A stretch of DNA of 64,000 nt from Occallatibacter gabretensis (GTDB taxonomy: Bacteria > Acidobacteriota > Terriglobia > Terriglobales > Acidobacteriaceae). The notes under the pieces were generated by a model, which did not search any database, was not told the origin of the DNA, and saw only the letters and a list, made by a program, of their open reading frames with translations. A program made the position numbers and the translations under genes. This document shows positions 62,908-64,000 of this stretch, piece by piece. How positions within the stretch are numbered: the stretch's first letter is position 1; every line of letters starts with the position of its first letter. The stretch spans positions 1,308,114 to 1,372,113 of the forward strand of contig NZ_LAIJ01000009.1 of assembly GCF_001449115.1 (NCBI RefSeq), in the 5' to 3' direction.

Positions 62908-64000
62908 TTAGCTGTTGCGCAGGGCGACCATCGGGTTGATGCGGGAGGCGCGGCGCGCGGGTAGATAGCCGGAGAGAACGGCGACGGCGATGAGGGTGAG
63001 CGCCATGGCGATAAATGTGGCTGTGTCCCATGGGGAGACGTCAAAGAGCAGCGCGGCGATGAGACGAGCTGCGCCGAGCGAGGCCGCCGTGCCAAGGACA
63101 ATGCCGACGAGCGCAAGGCGGAGTGTGCCGACGAGAACCTTGCGCTGGACGCGACCGGCGCTGGAGCCAAGAGCCATGCGAATGCCGATCTCCTGCGTCT
63201 GTCGTGTAACGGAGTAGGAGATGACGCCGTAGATACCGAGCGCGGCGAGAATCAGGCCGAGCGTGGCGAAGGATACGACGAGCAGCATGAAGAAACGGCG
63301 CGGCGAGTTGGCGTGATCGATAAGCGTCTGGATGGGCAGAAACTCGGCATTAGTCTGCTTAGGGTTGAGGTCTTTGAGGACGTGCATGACGCTGGTTGCG
63401 AGAGCTGCTGGCGGCAGCGTGGTGCGCAGGACCAACTGTGCCCCGTTGGGACCGGTCTGCATCATGGGGTAGTAGATCTGCCAACCGGTGGGGGCTTCCA
63501 CGTTGTCGGCGTGGACGTCACCCACGACACCAACGACGCGTGCATGATCGAATTGACCGGCGTTGATGAGGATTTTCCCCACCGCGTCTTCATTGGGCCA
63601 GAGGTAGCGGGCCATGCCGGCACTGATGAGCACGACGCCTTCGCCTGCAGGACCGTCGTCCCATGTAAAGTCACGGCCGTGCACTCTCATGCCCATGGCG
63701 CGGACGTAGCCGGGAGAGACCACGTAGACGAGCGGACTGTCTGCACCGCGAAAGTCGTCGGGGTTGCGGCCCTGCGGAGTTGGCACTCCCCATGCGCGGT
63801 TACGGCCGAGCGGCAGGTAGTCGGAGGTTCCGGCAGCCTCAATGCCGGGAATGGCGGTGACGCGAGAGATGATCTGCTGAAAGATGACGCCGCGCTTCGC
63901 GGCGCTCAATGCACCTGTTCTGTCGTTGGGAACGTTGTCGTCGTAATCGACGTTGACGGCGGCGGAGTGCGCTGACTCAAAGCCGAGGTCGAGATTGACG
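62908..64000 (-). CDS. FtsX/MacB-type permease (duplicated-orphan type), 3' part
   Basis: C-terminal part of a large permease whose frame stays open to the window edge; 364 codons are visible. The last about 110 residues are an FtsX domain with three or four membrane helices (FFMLLVVSFATLGLILAALGIYGVISYSVTRQTQEIGIRMALGSS; LALVGIVLGTAASLGAARLIAALLF; LIAVAVLSGYLPARRASRINPMVALR). The part before is a MacB-like periplasmic domain (SPGYVRAMGMRVHGRDF; RVVGVVGDVHADNVEAP). This duplicated FtsX/MacB plan without its own ATPase is very common in acidobacteria and may act in export or resistance. The frame has no start within the window. Confidence 0.9.
   Translation of the reverse strand, partial: VNLDLGFESAHSAAVNVDYDDNVPNDRTGALSAAKRGVIFQQIISRVTAIPGIEAAGTSDYLPLGRNRAWGVPTPQGRNPDDFRGADSPLVYVVSPGYVRAMGMRVHGRDFTWDDGPAGEGVVLISAGMARYLWPNEDAVGKILINAGQFDHARVVGVVGDVHADNVEAPTGWQIYYPMMQTGPNGAQLVLRTTLPPAALATSVMHVLKDLNPKQTNAEFLPIQTLIDHANSPRRFFMLLVVSFATLGLILAALGIYGVISYSVTRQTQEIGIRMALGSSAGRVQRKVLVGTLRLALVGIVLGTAASLGAARLIAALLFDVSPWDTATFIAMALTLIAVAVLSGYLPARRASRINPMVALRNS

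Overview
The window looks like chromosomal DNA of an Acidobacteriota species, most likely class Terriglobia (Acidobacteriaceae-like). Indicators are two Oar-type TonB-dependent receptors with an N-terminal carboxypeptidase-regulatory-like domain, an FtsX/MacB permease of the duplicated-orphan type, helix-turn-helix/transmembrane/beta-propeller regulators, a sedolisin (S53) protease, several plant/fungal glucan hydrolases, and a moderately GC-rich genome with housekeeping genes in ordinary form (gltX, thiL, lipA, gyrB, rpmA, rplU). This is inferred from gene content, not from a marker-gene search.

Layout. 1-4.3 kb is an integrated island: an RNA-repair cluster on the minus strand (Hen1 RNA 3'-end methyltransferase followed by two tandem RlaP-like nucleotidyltransferases, the second cut by the window edge), a small helix-turn-helix/excisionase-like gene and a tyrosine integrase, ending at a 3' fragment of a tRNA-Met gene that is a likely attachment site. 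4.5-13.2 kb holds an aryl-sulfotransferase-like lipoprotein, a PHP-type phosphoesterase with a glycosyltransferase, an orphan AbrB-type gene, and the gltX-phosphatase-hypothetical operon. 13.3-29.2 kb mixes housekeeping genes (thiL, M23 endopeptidase, aldo/keto reductase, sorbosone-type dehydrogenase, GH5 glucanase) with four toxin-antitoxin-like loci, one intact but with an apparent CTG start, one with a frameshifted toxin, one with a PIN protein lacking key acidic residues, and one ordinary VapBC. 29.2-39.8 kb carries an aminotransferase, an S53 protease, a sugar isomerase-like protein, lipA, a large protein of unknown function and gyrB.

The most unusual part is 39.96-42.07 kb: a structured leader-like sequence, then four tandem 240-bp units each encoding a 58-63 residue secreted peptide with its own ribosome binding site and an almost invariant C-terminal CX6C segment, followed by a predicted seven-helix membrane protein. 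No peptide family I know matches these peptides.

43-64 kb is largely about polymer uptake and digestion. GH71 (alpha-1,3-glucanase), GH31 (alpha-glucosidase) and a TonB receptor form a likely alpha-glucan utilisation locus, divergent from a membrane-anchored regulator; the shared promoter region has two inverted repeats with identical half-sites (CTTTAC/GTAAAG). A second TonB receptor lies beside an HTH-TM-propeller regulator, small secreted proteins (PASTA, NTF2-like) and the 3' part of an FtsX-family permease that leaves the window on the right.
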